A model generated the notes under the pieces. It did no database searches, was not told the origin of the DNA, and was given only the letters and a program-made list of their open reading frames with translations. This document shows, piece by piece, positions 11,302-21,610 of a stretch of DNA of 64,000 bases. Every line of letters starts with the position of its first letter. The first letter of the stretch is position 1. Location: assembly GCF_021018805.1 (NCBI RefSeq), contig NW_026960614.1, positions 1,612,001 to 1,676,000 of the forward strand, given 5' to 3'. Position numbers and translations under genes: made by a program. This DNA comes from Prinia subflava. Taxonomy: Eukaryota > Chordata > Aves > Passeriformes > Cisticolidae.

Positions 11302-12123
11302 TCAGCCGGGAACACTGCCGGTCGCTCCGCTGCTGCCGCCCTGAGATCCGCCTCCTTGCTGCATCACTTGTGCCCTCCTTATTCCGCCTTCGGCCCCGCC
11401 TGCCTTCTCATCTTTCGCACCGCCTCCCGGGTCTGGCAGCTGAGCCACATCCTGGTTGTTTTCATTCTGCTTTGGAGGTGGAGGGAGCATTTCCTGCCCT
11501 CTCCCTGCACAGCTGGCCAGAGACGAACAAAGGGAGGGGCAAAGCGGAGCTGCATTCTCACTCTCGGAATGCGTGGAATGCATGGAATCTCCACTGAAGC
11601 GTCTGGCTACCTTAAATTTTTCCTGTTGTCCCTTTATCTTGGAGAGGGAAGCAGAGGGACAGGGAATCTGTTTTTCTCCGGCTAAAATTACGGCTTTGCT
11701 CTTTACTGCGAATGTTTGCAAGGTATTTATTGCTTTTTCCCAAATTACGCTGAACTCTGAACATCTCTTTGCTCTTTTTGCTGGTAAAACTACAACGTCC
11801 CATAGCAATCTGCCTTTCTCTTTCCGTCCTGCTTCTCTGCAAAGAAATGATGGCCGATTTGGCTTTCGTTCTTTCTGAACCCATAGGGCTAATTGTCCCA
11901 TATTAGTTCTTATCTTCTCGCCCCTCTGGGAGGCAATGGACGCTAAGAGCTGCATCACAGCCATAAAACCGCGCTCCATTAATGAATCCATCCTCGTCGC
12001 TGCTCTTACCTTCTCTCTGCTGACAGCAGGTGGCACTGTAGCCTTTCTAAGCAATCCAATCAGCCGACGCTCCCCGGCTTGCCCCGCAAATTCAGGATAG
12101 GAGTCTGCAAGCGGTACACACAC
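11302..12123 (-). CDS. Gag-like open frame of ERV-P
   Basis: An uninterrupted 273-codon minus-strand frame begins about 110 bases after the PBS, the position of gag. The first in-frame AUG codes for MDSLMERGF. The N-terminal 150 residues are Arg/Lys-rich and helical in character (KIRTNMGQLALWVQKE). The C-terminal third is Pro/Gln/Gly-rich with PPPPKQNENN, like a matrix followed by a late-domain linker. No capsid homology region or zinc knuckle follows. I infer a truncated Gag from position and composition, not from a confirmed family match. Confidence 0.5.
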   Translation of the reverse strand: MCVPLADSYPEFAGQAGERRLIGLLRKATVPPAVSREKVRAATRMDSLMERGFMAVMQLLASIASQRGEKIRTNMGQLALWVQKERKPNRPSFLCREAGRKEKGRLLWDVVVLPAKRAKRCSEFSVIWEKAINTLQTFAVKSKAVILAGEKQIPCPSASLSKIKGQQEKFKVARRFSGDSMHSTHSESENAAPLCPSLCSSLASCAGRGQEMLPPPPKQNENNQDVAQLPDPGGGAKDEKAGGAEGGIRRAQVMQQGGGSQGGSSGATGSVPG

Positions 12124-12236
12124 GTCCTAAATCAAATCAAGCAGGGTCTTTTCCGCATTTAAGCCCTATAATCCAGCATTGAAGCCCTATAATCCAGCAT
12201 TGAAGCCCTATATTTCAGTATTCATCCAGTGCTCAG

Positions 12237-12254
12237 CCCCGTGTTCAGGCACCA
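12237..12254 (-). promoter_or_regulatory. ERV-P primer-binding site, tRNA-Lys-like
   Basis: On the minus strand, TGGTGCCTGAACACGGGG starts two bases after the LTR end. It resembles tRNA-Lys primer sites of beta- and lentiviruses with several mismatches. Confidence 0.6.
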
Positions 12255-12256
12255 AG

Positions 12257-12633
12257 TGAAGCCGAGCTCTGGTTAAGCCGGGGACTAGAGTAATGTGCGT
12301 CCACACCAATATGGTTCCAAGCACGTAATCTGATTTATTCCGTGAGATGGCGGGTTAAATACAAACAGGATAGTTTACAAGAACAGGTGCATTCTGATAG
12401 GCAGTGAGAATACAGAAGTATGTAAGCTATTGCAGTTTAAGGTACCCACCGCATCTTCCCAGCAACTGTTCTATGCTAGTAACACTACTACCTTAACACA
12501 TTCCCAGTAGCAGATAAGTTTATCTGCTACTACGTATGCTGAATGTCTAAGGCCTAGTAGGATCAGGCCCGAGGCCTGGTCAGAGGCCCAGGTGTGGATA
12601 GCTCTACCTTATGATATAAGCTATCCTCCTACA
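12257..12633 (-). repeat. ERV-P 5' LTR
   Basis: 377 bp, pairing with 7328-7704. On the minus strand it opens TGTAGGAGG at 12633 and is followed by the PBS. Confidence 0.92.
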
Positions 12634-12639
12634 GAGGAG

Positions 12640-13336
12640 CTGGGACCTGAAATCATTGCTGAATCCCTGTTGTCTGACAGTCTCCACAATCTGCTAAAAG
12701 ACATTGTTCAGTGGGGACATGAGGCTTTTTAGATCTGGTTGACTTGAGTTTGGGACCTTATAGGTACAAGCATGCAACTGGATAGTGGTGAAGCAAGGTA
12801 TTTGGGATCCTTGACCCAGGATGCAGGTATTAATAAGGTGTTTGTGAGGGAGCCAGGGCCTCTTCCTCTCTGGGAGTGGCTTATGAGTGTATGAAAGAGG
12901 TTTATTTAAAGACAGTCTGCAGGAGCACCATCATAGAACACCCTGGAAGACCATGGAGGAATGGATCCAACTCATGAAAGAAGTGGCAGAATTGGAGATA
13001 CTTTTTTGAAGGGATGAACACAGTAAGGACCCTGACAAGGTCAGGTGCACAGAACAAATGTGGTGGAACCTTGCACGTTTGAGGCCATCTGAATATTCCA
13101 ACTTCATAGCAACAATGCATTTCAAGGCCAACCAAGAGACAATGGGTTCCATAGTCAGAAAACTCAGGAATTCTGAGAGTATGGTCAATGGCCTGATGCA
13201 GAATCATGTCTCTACTATGGCTAAGTCTCAAAGAGAAGAGCAAGAGGATGAGGAAGGAGATGAGGAAGAAAAGTTTCTATGTGGCAGCAGTGAGAAAAAG
13301 AGGCCCCAACATCAGAGCCCCACATCTCCCAGCTAG
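12640..13336 (+). pseudogene. gag: ERVL-N gag, capsid part
   Basis: Segments align with K Gag: an LGSL-like motif near 12800, a W/E-rich stretch at 12950-13010, and the frame 13058-13336 beginning MWWNLARLRPSEYSNFIA, matching K's MWRKLVRLGPPEYASALA. It continues past the point where K is deleted and ends in an acidic tail (EEQEDEEGDEEE). Several stops interrupt it. Confidence 0.75.
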
Positions 13337-13990
13337 GGAGAGGGGGTACACCCCACAAGCTGACCTGTGATTCTTCCTGTGTGATCAAGGGGAAGATATG
13401 ACACGGTGGGATGGAAAGCCCACTTCCACCCTGGCAGCACGGATGTGTAAACTCAAGAAGGAAAACATAAACTAAAGGAGTCCCACCAAAATAATTGTAG
13501 CCCCAGCTTCCTGTGACCAAGCTGTTAGGTGTAGCAGAAGGGAGGATGACGTGTCTGATCCCCTTGAAGGGACCTTCAGAATGTACAACCAGGGAGGGAA
13601 TGGTAGCTAGGACTAGAGGGGTCCTGCCTCTAGCCAGGTAGAGGCTGGGGAGATTTGGGTCTTTTGGAAAGTGTGGATCCTATAGCCTGGCACATCAGAA
13701 CCACAAAAATATGAGTCTTTGGTCAACACTGGTGAGCAGTGTACTTTAATACCATCAGGACATGAGGGGGCAGAACCCATTTCTGTTGCTGGAGTGACAG
13801 GGGGGTCGCAACAGTTGACCCTGCTGGAAGCTTGGGTGAGCTTGACTGGAAAGGAGTGGCAGAAACACCCTATTGTGACTGGTCCAGAGGCCCCGTGTAT
13901 TGTGGGCATAGATTTCCTCTGGAGCAGCTATTTCAAAGACCCAAAAGGACTCAGGTGGGCTTTTGGAATAGCTGCTGTGGAGACAGAAGG
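13337..13990 (+). pseudogene. pro: ERVL-N nucleocapsid/protease interval
   Basis: 13337-13700 has no clear motif. The frame 13719-14069 includes VNTGEQCTLIPSG, a retropepsin-like active-site neighbourhood (with N where D is expected before TG), and GPEAPCIVGIDFLW, the family's second conserved block. It then runs into the start of pol (NTLPGLSENPSAVG). This shows what ERVL-K has lost between gag and pol. Confidence 0.65.
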
Positions 13991-14312
13991 CATTAGGCAA
14001 TGGAACACCTTGCCTGGACTGTCAGAAAATCCTTCTGCAGTAGGACACCTGAGGGTGGAAGAACAATGAGTACCAATTGCCACCTTGACAGTGTATCACC
14101 AGCAGAATCGACCAAACTGAGATGCCGTGATCCCCATCCACAAGATGATCCATGAGCTGGAGAGCCAAGGGGTGGTCAGCAAGGCCCACTCACCTTTCAA
14201 CAGCCCCATTTGGCCTGTGCGCAAGTCTGATGGGGAATGGAGATTGAAAGTGGACTATTGAGGCTTAAATGAAGTTATCCCACTACTGAGCCCTGCTGTG
14301 CAGGACATGCTG

Positions 14313-15606
14313 TGTCACAGTTGTAGCTGGCATGAAGCTACCAGATAAATATGGCCATATGGGGCCCCCAAACTCAACCAACCTAGAAGTAAAACAAGTC
14401 CTCAGATGAGGCAGGGATATGTCGCAATGTCTTTAGAGAACTCAGTCTCTCTGCCTGCCCAGGCTAGCTCAGGCTCCATGGCAAGCTAAAAGGTACAGCC
14501 AGGCGAGTCACGCAAGCCGACTGATCCCTGTGAGTTCTTGTCTCCTGAGAGGCTGTGTGAGGCGGTGGAGAAGCGCTGACAATGACGGAGAGAAACGAAG
14601 GGAGGAGCCAGTCGAGTAAACTAACAGAAAGTTTATTTGGGGGTCACAGGGGACCTCCTTACCACCTGCCAAATCCTTAGACCGTGCCCCCTAGGCTCTT
14701 GCAACATGTTTTATACAGCAGTGACGTGGGGCGTGGTAAGGAGGTTACAACCAATGGGCTTCAACCAAAGAGGTGGTACGAACATGGGGTGACATTACAG
14801 AAACCAATCGGTAAACTTGGGGAGGGGATTCACATAGAATTGACAGATAACTGACGGTTACATAACTAGGGAGATTTCAGGAGTATACCAGCTGGGAAGA
14901 ACAATGGGGTACAAACAGAATTCTATAAATTTTATGTAAACTTAAATCCACACTGCCACAGGGATAGGTTGGATTCAAACCCAAGTAGGGACCTCAGCCA
15001 ATCATGTTCAATCCAGAAAGCAGACATATCACTGGGAAAGGAGCTGGGCAGTGTTAAAACCAAGGCAAATCAGTTGTCTGGACCCAGGAGTTTTGAACCC
15101 ACTATATAAGAAGGTTCCAAACTAGCAATGAATCTGTGTAACAGGCCATTTTGATGCACCAGCCAAACTGTTCGTGAGAAATCTTATCAAGACACCTGCA
15201 GTCTTGTTTTCAGCATTCTCAGGAATTCATCAAGGTTACTGGGAATATAACAGGATTGAAGTGAGAGTGGAGAGCTTGAGAAACCGTCCACAAAGAATGT
15301 AAACCCTAGATACAGAAGGCATGACATGATGATGGACATTTGACCAATTACATGTCCTGAAGGAGATGCACCTGCCTCTTGAGCAAGACACTTAGCCAAC
15401 TGAGAGATATGTGCCCACGTGGGCCAGAGACTTGGAATCTATAATTGGGGTTGTATTGTAAACAATAAACGGCTTCTGGTGAAATCATATTGGTTTGCTA
15501 TTAAGTGGCCCATATCTCCCTGCACCAAACAACAAAACATGCTGTTTGCTGATGACCCTCGGTGTACTGTGTCGTGTCTATCTCCAACCCATGACCTCAT
15601 GTAACA
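14313..15606 (+). repeat. LTR-O inserted in ERVL-N RT
   Basis: The insert opens TGTCACAGTTG and closes CATGTAACA. It is bounded by a perfect 6-bp TSD, atgctg (14307-14312 and 15607-15612). A TATA-like actatataagaa lies near 15100. Without LTR-M1 it is about 0.89 kb. The stretch 14393-14930 has a reverse-strand polyadenylation-like tttatt and may hide a further insertion I could not delimit. Confidence 0.8.
15123..15524 (+). repeat. LTR-M1 nested in LTR-O
   Basis: About 402 bp beginning TAGCAATGAATC and ending CTCCCTGCA, with a perfect 6-bp TSD ccaaac (15117-15122 and 15525-15530). AATAAA lies near 15463. It matches LTR-M2 (53763-55612 after removing LTR-A2) throughout. M2 starts TGTAGC, so M1 appears to have lost the first TG. 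Confidence 0.85.
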
Positions 15607-16180
15607 ATGCTGGAGCTTCAGTACAAACTGGAGTCCAAGGCAGCAAAGTGGTATGCCACTATTGACATTGCTAATGCATTTTTCTCTATACCTCTGTCAG
15701 CAGAGTGCAGGCCAGTTTGCCTTTGCTTGGAGGGATATGCAGTATACTTGGATTTGACTGCCCCCAGGGTGGATGCACAGTCCCACCATTTGCCATGGAC
15801 TGATCCAGACTGCACTGGAAAAGGATGAAGCCTCCAGAACATTTGCAGTACATAGATGACATAATTGTGTGGAGGAACATGGCAATGGAAGTATTTGAGA
15901 AAGGAGAAAAAATCATCCAGATTCTCCTGGAAGCTGGTTTTGACATCAAAATGAGTAAGGTCAAGGGACCTGCCCACATGATCTAGTTCCTGAGAGTGAA
16001 GTGGCAAGACAGACAGTGTCAGATACACATCCAGGTCATCAGCAAGATCACAGTGATGTCTCCACTGACCAGCAAGAAGGAAACATAAGCTTTCCTAGGC
16101 GCCATAGGTTTCTGGGGGATGCAACTCCCAGAGTACCACTTGGGTTCTGGAGCTGAAATTACAGAGGGTCTGAAGCCAAC

Positions 16181-17497
16181 TACACCCCAACAGAGAAGGA
16201 AATCCTGGCAACCTGTGAAGGAGTTCAAGCCCCCTCAGAGGTGATTTGCACAGAGGCACAACTTCTCTTGGCACACTGACTACCAGTGCTGGGGTGGATG
16301 TTCAAAGGAAAGGTTCTCTCTACCCATCATGCCCCCAATGCTACATGGAGAAAGTGAACTGCCTTGATTACATCACCCTGGGATCTTGGAGAAAATAACA
16401 AATTGGCCTGAAGGTGAGAACTTTGGTCTGACTGACAAAGAGGAGCAGGAACAGATGACGTGTCCTAAGGAAGCTTCACTGTACAACCAACTGTCAATGG
16501 AAGAAACATGCTAGGCTCTTTTCACTGACAGTTCCTGCAGCATTTTAGGGTCAAACCGAAAATGGAAAGCAGTTGTGTGGAGCCTCACGCTACCGGTTGA
16601 AGAAGCTACCAAAGGAGACTGTGAATCAAGACAACTTGATGAACTCAAAGCCGTCCAGTTGGCCCTGCACATTGCTGAATGAGAGAAGTGCCCAAGGCTC
16701 TACCTGTACGCTGACTTGTGGATTATAGTCAGTGCTCTGTGGGTGTGGCTGGAAAGGTGGAAAAAGGTCAATTGGCAGCATAGAGGAAGATCAATCCAGG
16801 CTGCTGAAGAATGGCAAGACATTGCCACTCAGATAGAGAAGCCACCTGTGAAAGTCCTTCATGTGGATGCCCATGTACCTAAGAGTCGGGTTAATGAAGA
16901 ACACCACAACAACAAACAGGCAGATTGAGCTGCCAAAATACATTTGCCACAGATGGATTTGGATTGGCTGCACAAGGGAGAGTTGTTTCTAGCTCAATTT
17001 GCCCATGATGCCTCAGGACACCAGGGCACAGATGCTACCTATAAGTGGGCACCAGACTGAGGGGTGGATTTAAACATGGACAGTATCCCCTAGGTTATCT
17101 ATGATTGCAAGACGTGTACTGCTATCAAGTAGGTCAAGCAGGTGAAGCCCCTGTAGTATGGTGGGCGGTGGTCCAAATATAAGTATGGGGATGCCTGGCA
17201 GATTGATTACATCACACTGTCTCAAACCTGCCAAGGTAAGCGTTATGTGACACAATGGTAGAAGCCACCAGTTGATGGCTGGAGACCTACCCCTTGCCTC
17301 ATGCTACTGGCCAGAACACTATCCTAGGCCTTGAAAAGCAAGTCCTTTGGAGGCATGGTACCCCTGAGAGAATTGAGTCAAAAAACAGGACTCATTTCAA
17401 GAATAGCCTTATAAACACTTGGGCTAGGGAACATGGTGTATAGTGGATGCACCACATTCCTTTCCAGGTACCAGATGGGAAAGTTGAAAACAACTTT
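16181..17497 (+). pseudogene. pol: ERVL-N RNase H and integrase, truncated
   Basis: It follows K Pol from the connection region through RNase H (near 16500-16930) into integrase. The zinc-binding region (DASGHQGTDATYKW) and core (WQIDYITL) are recognisable, and SKNRTHF stands where SDNGTHF is expected. In-frame stops are frequent. Similarity ends abruptly near 17497, after the counterpart of K's last catalytic Glu region, where the minus-strand provirus V begins. Confidence 0.8.
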
Positions 17498-17499
17498 TT

Positions 17500-17790
17500 A
17501 GAACAAAAAGTGGAACTCCTCCCATCTGTTTATCTGGCCCCTGCACTTGCAAAAAATGCACACACCGCCAAGCAATTTTTATTCATCCTACCCCCGCTGT
17601 AGATGTGCATCAGCCTTAAGGGCTATTCCTAAGGCCAGTCTCACTCAGTTACAATAGAAATATGGGCGTCCATGTCTACAAGCCCAGTGAATGATTTTCC
17701 TCTAATCCAAACAGTTAGCAGAGGTTGATCTTTGATAATATCAGCAGTCCAGAAAATAATTTCTTTGGTACTACCAAACCCTCCACGTTC
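17500..17790 (-). pseudogene. pro: ERVK-V protease remnant
   Basis: A minus-strand reading gives KEIIFWTADIIKDQPLLTVW and then GKSFTGLVDMDAHIS, the retropepsin pattern in which the catalytic D-T-G has become D-M-D. Stops follow. It lies directly downstream of the dUTPase, the betaretroviral order. Confidence 0.7.
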
Positions 17791-17802
17791 CCGGGTGTTT
17801 GT

Positions 17803-18330
17803 TTAAGAATTAGGCACCCAGTAAGGTACAAGTAATATTTGTGTAATCCTTTGCCCCTTTGTAATCACAGCACACCCAGTTAAAACTGTAACCATCATTT
17901 TAATTTCTCCCTGATAATCCGAATCAATCACTCCCAGTAATATGAATGTATCTTGTTTCAAAAAACTAGGTCTCCCCAAAATTAGTCCTACCATAACTTC
18001 TGGTAAAGGTCCCCAAACTCCAGTATCAATATGCACTATTTCACAAGCATTTTTAAGGATTATTTCTGAGGTGGCTGCCATATCCAAGCCTGCACTGCCT
18101 GCTGTTGTGGGGCATAAATCAGTGACTCACCATTGGCTTGCTGCCAGCTTTGTTTCTGAGGTCCCATTGCTGGGTGAGAGGCCCTGGAGATTTGAGGGGA
18201 GCCGGGCCTCAGGCCTCCCTGGACATTTCCCCTCAAGGGTGTTAAGAACTGGTTTAACACAGAAGACCAAAGGAAACAAAGCTTTTGTGAATAAAACAGA
18301 TTGAACCCAGAAAGGTTTGAAATATACTCA
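17803..18330 (-). pseudogene. ERVK-V gag C-terminus and dUTPase
   Basis: The 94-codon frame ending at 17803 has the dUTPase motifs LILGRPSF, GVIDSDYQGEIK and KGQRITQILLVPY (motifs 2, 3 and 4 of trimeric dUTPases). Upstream in the coding direction (18060-18330) is a Gln/Pro-rich segment (PQKQSWQQANGES), as found before betaretroviral dUTPase. dUTPase hydrolyses dUTP to limit uracil in viral DNA. The frame is short and lacks motif 5. Confidence 0.8.
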
Positions 18331-18361
18331 AAAATTATGATCAAAACCAAACGAGATTAGA

Positions 18362-18491
18362 TGTTGGTGCCAAAAAAAGTGATATATTTTATTTAATAGT
18401 AAAAGAGGCAGAGAGAGAGAGAGAGAGAAAGAGAGAGGAAGCAAGAGAGAAAGAGAGACAGATAAAAGACAAGACAAGACAAGACAAGACA

Positions 18492-18551
<60 letters not shown>

Positions 18552-19958
18552 GAAAAAAAGAAATATGCGTGGGGGATGGGGCGACAGGGAGAAAATGCAG
18601 GGATTAAGTAGAAACATATCACCCTTCTGTTATAAAAAAATATGTAGTTGTCGCCTTTCACTATTATGTATTAGCTTTTGCAGATTATTAATCACAACGA
18701 TTTTGATGTAATACAATTTGTAATCACTTTTCACTGTTTTTGATATAGTATTATTTGTCAGATTTTGTGGCCAATGCCCTGGTCATGTATAGCTTATAAA
18801 TATATTCGTGTGATAAACATATATTATAGTTTAAGCTTTCACAAAATATTAAAATAGAGACTATGTGTTCTGCATTGTAATATTACCTTTTACAAAATAC
18901 ATTTCTTTTTGTAACTAGCTGACAATACTGAAATTAACTCAAATAAGTTTGTAGAAATAGCTAATACTGTCTGTATGATTAGATGACATTGAAGGAACCA
19001 CACAGATATAAAAAAAAAAGACGTAAAGAGGACTTCTGCCACTGACTCTGTGATTATCAATAACTTCCCATTTGTCGTTGTGAGGAAATGGCATATACAT
19101 TGTGAGGAAATGGCATACACAACTCCCAAAAATCAAATCTACACTATTACACAATGGGTCAGGGGTCAAACCAAGCTAAAGAATTCCCAGAACATATAAA
19201 AGAACTCAGTGGAATATTTAAATACATATAATCTCCATGAATATGCATTTGATCAATGCAATGAAAAGTATATAAAGTTGTTATAGCTAGCTGACATGAC
19301 TCTGGCAGTTGCGAAGCACTCAGCACTGTTATTAATTTGTCCCTTTTATCCCTTATTAATCTTTTAAATTTTAAAAAAGTAAATCTCATTTCTCACACTT
19401 CTCAGGGTCCCAGTGACGTCTTGTTGTTCCCCTCCATCTGGTCTTCTTGGTGGTGAGGGTCCCCTGCCGCCAAAAAGTATAGAATCCAATGGATTAATCT
19501 ACATTTGGGTCAGGTGGGAACACCCATGTGTCTCCCCTAGGGAGGGCAAGTTTGTCACTGTACCTTGCAACACTGTGGATCTGTTGCATCATGTTGCAGT
19601 GCTATGGTGCAGGGTCTGTGGACCCTTTGGAGGTGGCCTTTGATGGGCCATGAAGCCCCCTCTGCTGTCCTTCACATGGATGCGGCTTTTCCTGGGGTGA
19701 AGGGTCCCCTGCAGCTGGGCTCTCTGCACAGCAGAAGATGGGCATTCGCTGCCTTGGAACAGAGACTTTTTTTTTTTTTTTTTTTTTTTTGCCGCACGCC
19801 CAAAACATCTCTTCCCTCCAACCCCCCCCCCCCCCCCCCCCCCCCCGCCTTTGATGTGAGGATCTGAGCCCGGCAGCAGCTGATAGCCCCAGGGCTGTGG
19901 TCTTCACAAGTACTAAGCTTGATCCCTCTGTGAATGTGTTGTTCTTCCCCCAGCCCAG
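18362..19958 (-). repeat. LTR-like block X inserted in ERVK-V, boundaries uncertain
   Basis: It separates the V gag tail from the second zinc knuckle. The left edge TGTTGGTGCC is LTR-like, and a reverse-strand tttattta lies 25 bases in. The interior holds a long GA/AAGA simple repeat, AT-rich DNA (18620-19390), then a G/C-skewed stretch with a T run (about 19769-19790) and a C run (about 19822-19847). I found no TSD, and it may be more than one element. Confidence 0.35.
18411..18560. repeat. Simple repeat: (GA)n, (ACAAG)n, (AAGA)n
   Basis: Three adjacent purine-rich microsatellite phases on the plus strand. The last is more than 60 bases of aaag repeats. Likely slippage-derived. Confidence 0.95.
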
Positions 19959-19959
19959 A

Positions 19960-20163
19960 CTATAATAGGCAAAAGTCCTTCATAAAGATGTTTAAGGCAT
20001 AAATTATAACATTTCGGTCTCCAACAAAGGGTCCCCCACCTTTGTCAAATTTTGATTTGCATTGATTGCTCCAATGATAACCTTTGTGACATCGAGGGCA
20101 CAGTATCAATGAAGGTTTGTCATGTCTTTTTTGTCTTTTTTCTGGGAAATTTTTACTAATGTG
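19960..20163 (-). pseudogene. gag: ERVK-V nucleocapsid, second zinc knuckle
   Basis: A minus-strand frame includes CPRCHKGYHWSNQC (20059-20100), a complete C-X2-C-X4-H-X4-C zinc knuckle that binds viral RNA. A basic stretch (EKRQKRHDK) precedes it. It stops at 20163, where ERV-C begins; the first knuckle is on the far side at 25319-25347. Confidence 0.85.
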
Positions 20164-21592
20164 TGTAGCAATGAGGAACAAAGGCATGGACCCCCTTGTG
20201 TATGTGAAGGAAATCACTTTATTGTAGAAGTTACCCCTCTTTTATACCTTTAATCCCAACCAGACAAAACCAAAATGTAACAGGAGAAGAGCACCCATTG
20301 GCTGGCTCAGCTGCAGTTTTCTGTCCACGAGTCATAACTACCTCTCACCCTCCAACTGACCTCCAGCTGTCCAGCCTGCAGCTGTGCCTTCCTACAGGGC
20401 TTTCTGGTAAACATGAGACTTAACATCTTTAACAATGCCCTGGGATGACTTTTTGATGCTTGTATCCCCAATTGTCTGTTCTGTTTATGCTGTATGTTAA
20501 GTTCTGTACCTTTAAGACTAAGTAACAGCTGTGTTAACCGATACAGCCTTTCCCCTGATGAGTAATAGCCATATCCAATAAGAATGAGTTAGATAAAAGA
20601 GGAGGTTAGATGGTACGGGGAGGACCATCATGGAGGAGCAACCTTGAGGGGCATGAAGCATAGACTCATGAAGCAGGATCCCGGAGAGAGAATCACTGCT
20701 GTTGATGCCTTGAGGCTGAAACAGAGGCTAGACAGAGTGAAAGGAACAAAATGAGTGTTTATTCAAGCCCATGCCCTTGCGTCTCCAGACCCACAGAAGT
20801 GGCCCAGCCCAAATATTTCCAAGATGGAGATGAAAAAGGGCTTGTCCCCAGATCTTACCCCTTTTACAAGTTTCCATTCATTTGCATATAGCAATGCACC
20901 GTCCAATCAATAACCCCGAATCACCGAACACCATCCTCTCGGCTTGCCCATCTCTTCCAGGTTGTTTGTGCTCGGGCCTGGAGCTTGGAGACAATGTCCT
21001 TGAACAAGACTGCCCTACCTCCATCACCCCATGAAGATCCTAGCACCACTCAGTGCTATCAGACAAAACAGAAAAACCCAGCCCTAAGGCATCACTGTGA
21101 GACTAGTTCTGAGAGCAAAGGGGGAGAAAGAAGATGTGCAGAGTTTGTTTTGAAAACAGCATTCACTCCTCTGCATTCCTGCTCCTGGACTGTGCTCATC
21201 TGAGGCACGGACAAGCAGTGACCTGTCCTGGACTGAAAAACCCAGAGACATGCCCGGATCTTATGCCTGCACCCGCCCAGCGCAGAGGACAGCATTTTCC
21301 AGCACCAGAGAAACTGATAGGAGACTGAGCGAGCTGAGCTACGTACAGCAAGGACTTTCTGAATTTACCATCCCACTTCAGAGCAACAAAAGTTTTTATT
21401 GTTTCATAATATTCATTCTTTATGCTTGTGGGCACTTTGTTAAATAAATAGTTTTTTCCACTTTTCTCCGAGGAAGTTCTTTTCCCGGACCGGATGAGGG
21501 GACGGGCTGTTTGGGTTTGCTTCCCAGAGGGACCCCATTCAGGGGTTCTCTCACAAATTTGCTCTAAACCAGGACAAAGCCCATATCCTACA
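20164..21592 (-). repeat. ERV-C 3' LTR, split by LTR-B1
   Basis: The left part (20164-20435) matches 25027-25300. The right stub cccatatcctaca ends at 21592 and matches the end of the 5' LTR. In its own orientation it begins TGTAGGATATGGG. A reverse-strand ctttattg near 20217 marks polyadenylation, and ttttatac near 20240 may be TATA. Confidence 0.85.
20436..21576 (+). repeat. Solo LTR-B1 (ERVL-type, 1.14 kb) inside the ERV-C 3' LTR
   Basis: It begins TGCCCTGGGATGAC and ends CTAAACCAGGACA, as in B2 and the LTRs of ERVL-L. AATAAA lies near 21443. The undisturbed paralogue at 25280-25318 shows the pre-insertion sequence. The expected 5-bp TSD is not clean (aacaa against aagcc), so the junction has mutated or lost bases. 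Confidence 0.8.
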
Positions 21593-21610
21593 TCTCCTCC
21601 TTCTTTTTAA
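21593..21610 (-). promoter_or_regulatory. ERV-C polypurine tract
   Basis: On the minus strand, aaaaagaaggaggaga lies directly before TGTAGG of the LTR. Confidence 0.85.

Larger units (their letters stand above)
7328..12633 (-). mobile_element. ERV-P: minus-strand provirus with little coding sequence
   Basis: 377-bp LTRs at 7328-7704 (3') and 12257-12633 (5') carry a perfect 6-bp TSD, gaggag (7322-7327 and 12634-12639). The PPT lies next to the 3' LTR and the PBS next to the 5' LTR. The LTRs differ at about nine positions by eye, so it is older than ERV-G. The interior (4.55 kb) has one 270-codon gag-like frame by its 5' end and otherwise AT-rich DNA with no pol or env. It interrupts ERVL-N gag. 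The 6-bp TSD suggests mobilisation by an ERVK-type enzyme. Confidence 0.92.
13991..16180 (+). pseudogene. pol: ERVL-N reverse transcriptase, split by LTR-O
   Basis: 13991-14312 and 15607-16180 together follow K's RT region from NTLPGLSENPS to past the YIDD block (tacatagatgac near 15850). A TGA (near 14118), a TGA in place of a Tyr/Arg codon and other lesions make it non-functional. The segment matching K 42705-42960 is missing near 16130. LTR-O sits between the halves with TSD atgctg. Confidence 0.8.

Noticed and set aside
11456..11878. 140-codon plus-strand frame opposite the ERV-P gag-like frame
   Set aside because: Antisense shadow of the minus-strand frame, which fits position and orientation of the provirus better.
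18411..18560. CRISPR-like regular array
   Set aside because: Simple-sequence repeat without spacers; the organism is a vertebrate.
18389..18661. Frame with long FLSFFLSFF repeats
   Set aside because: Translation of the AAAG microsatellite.
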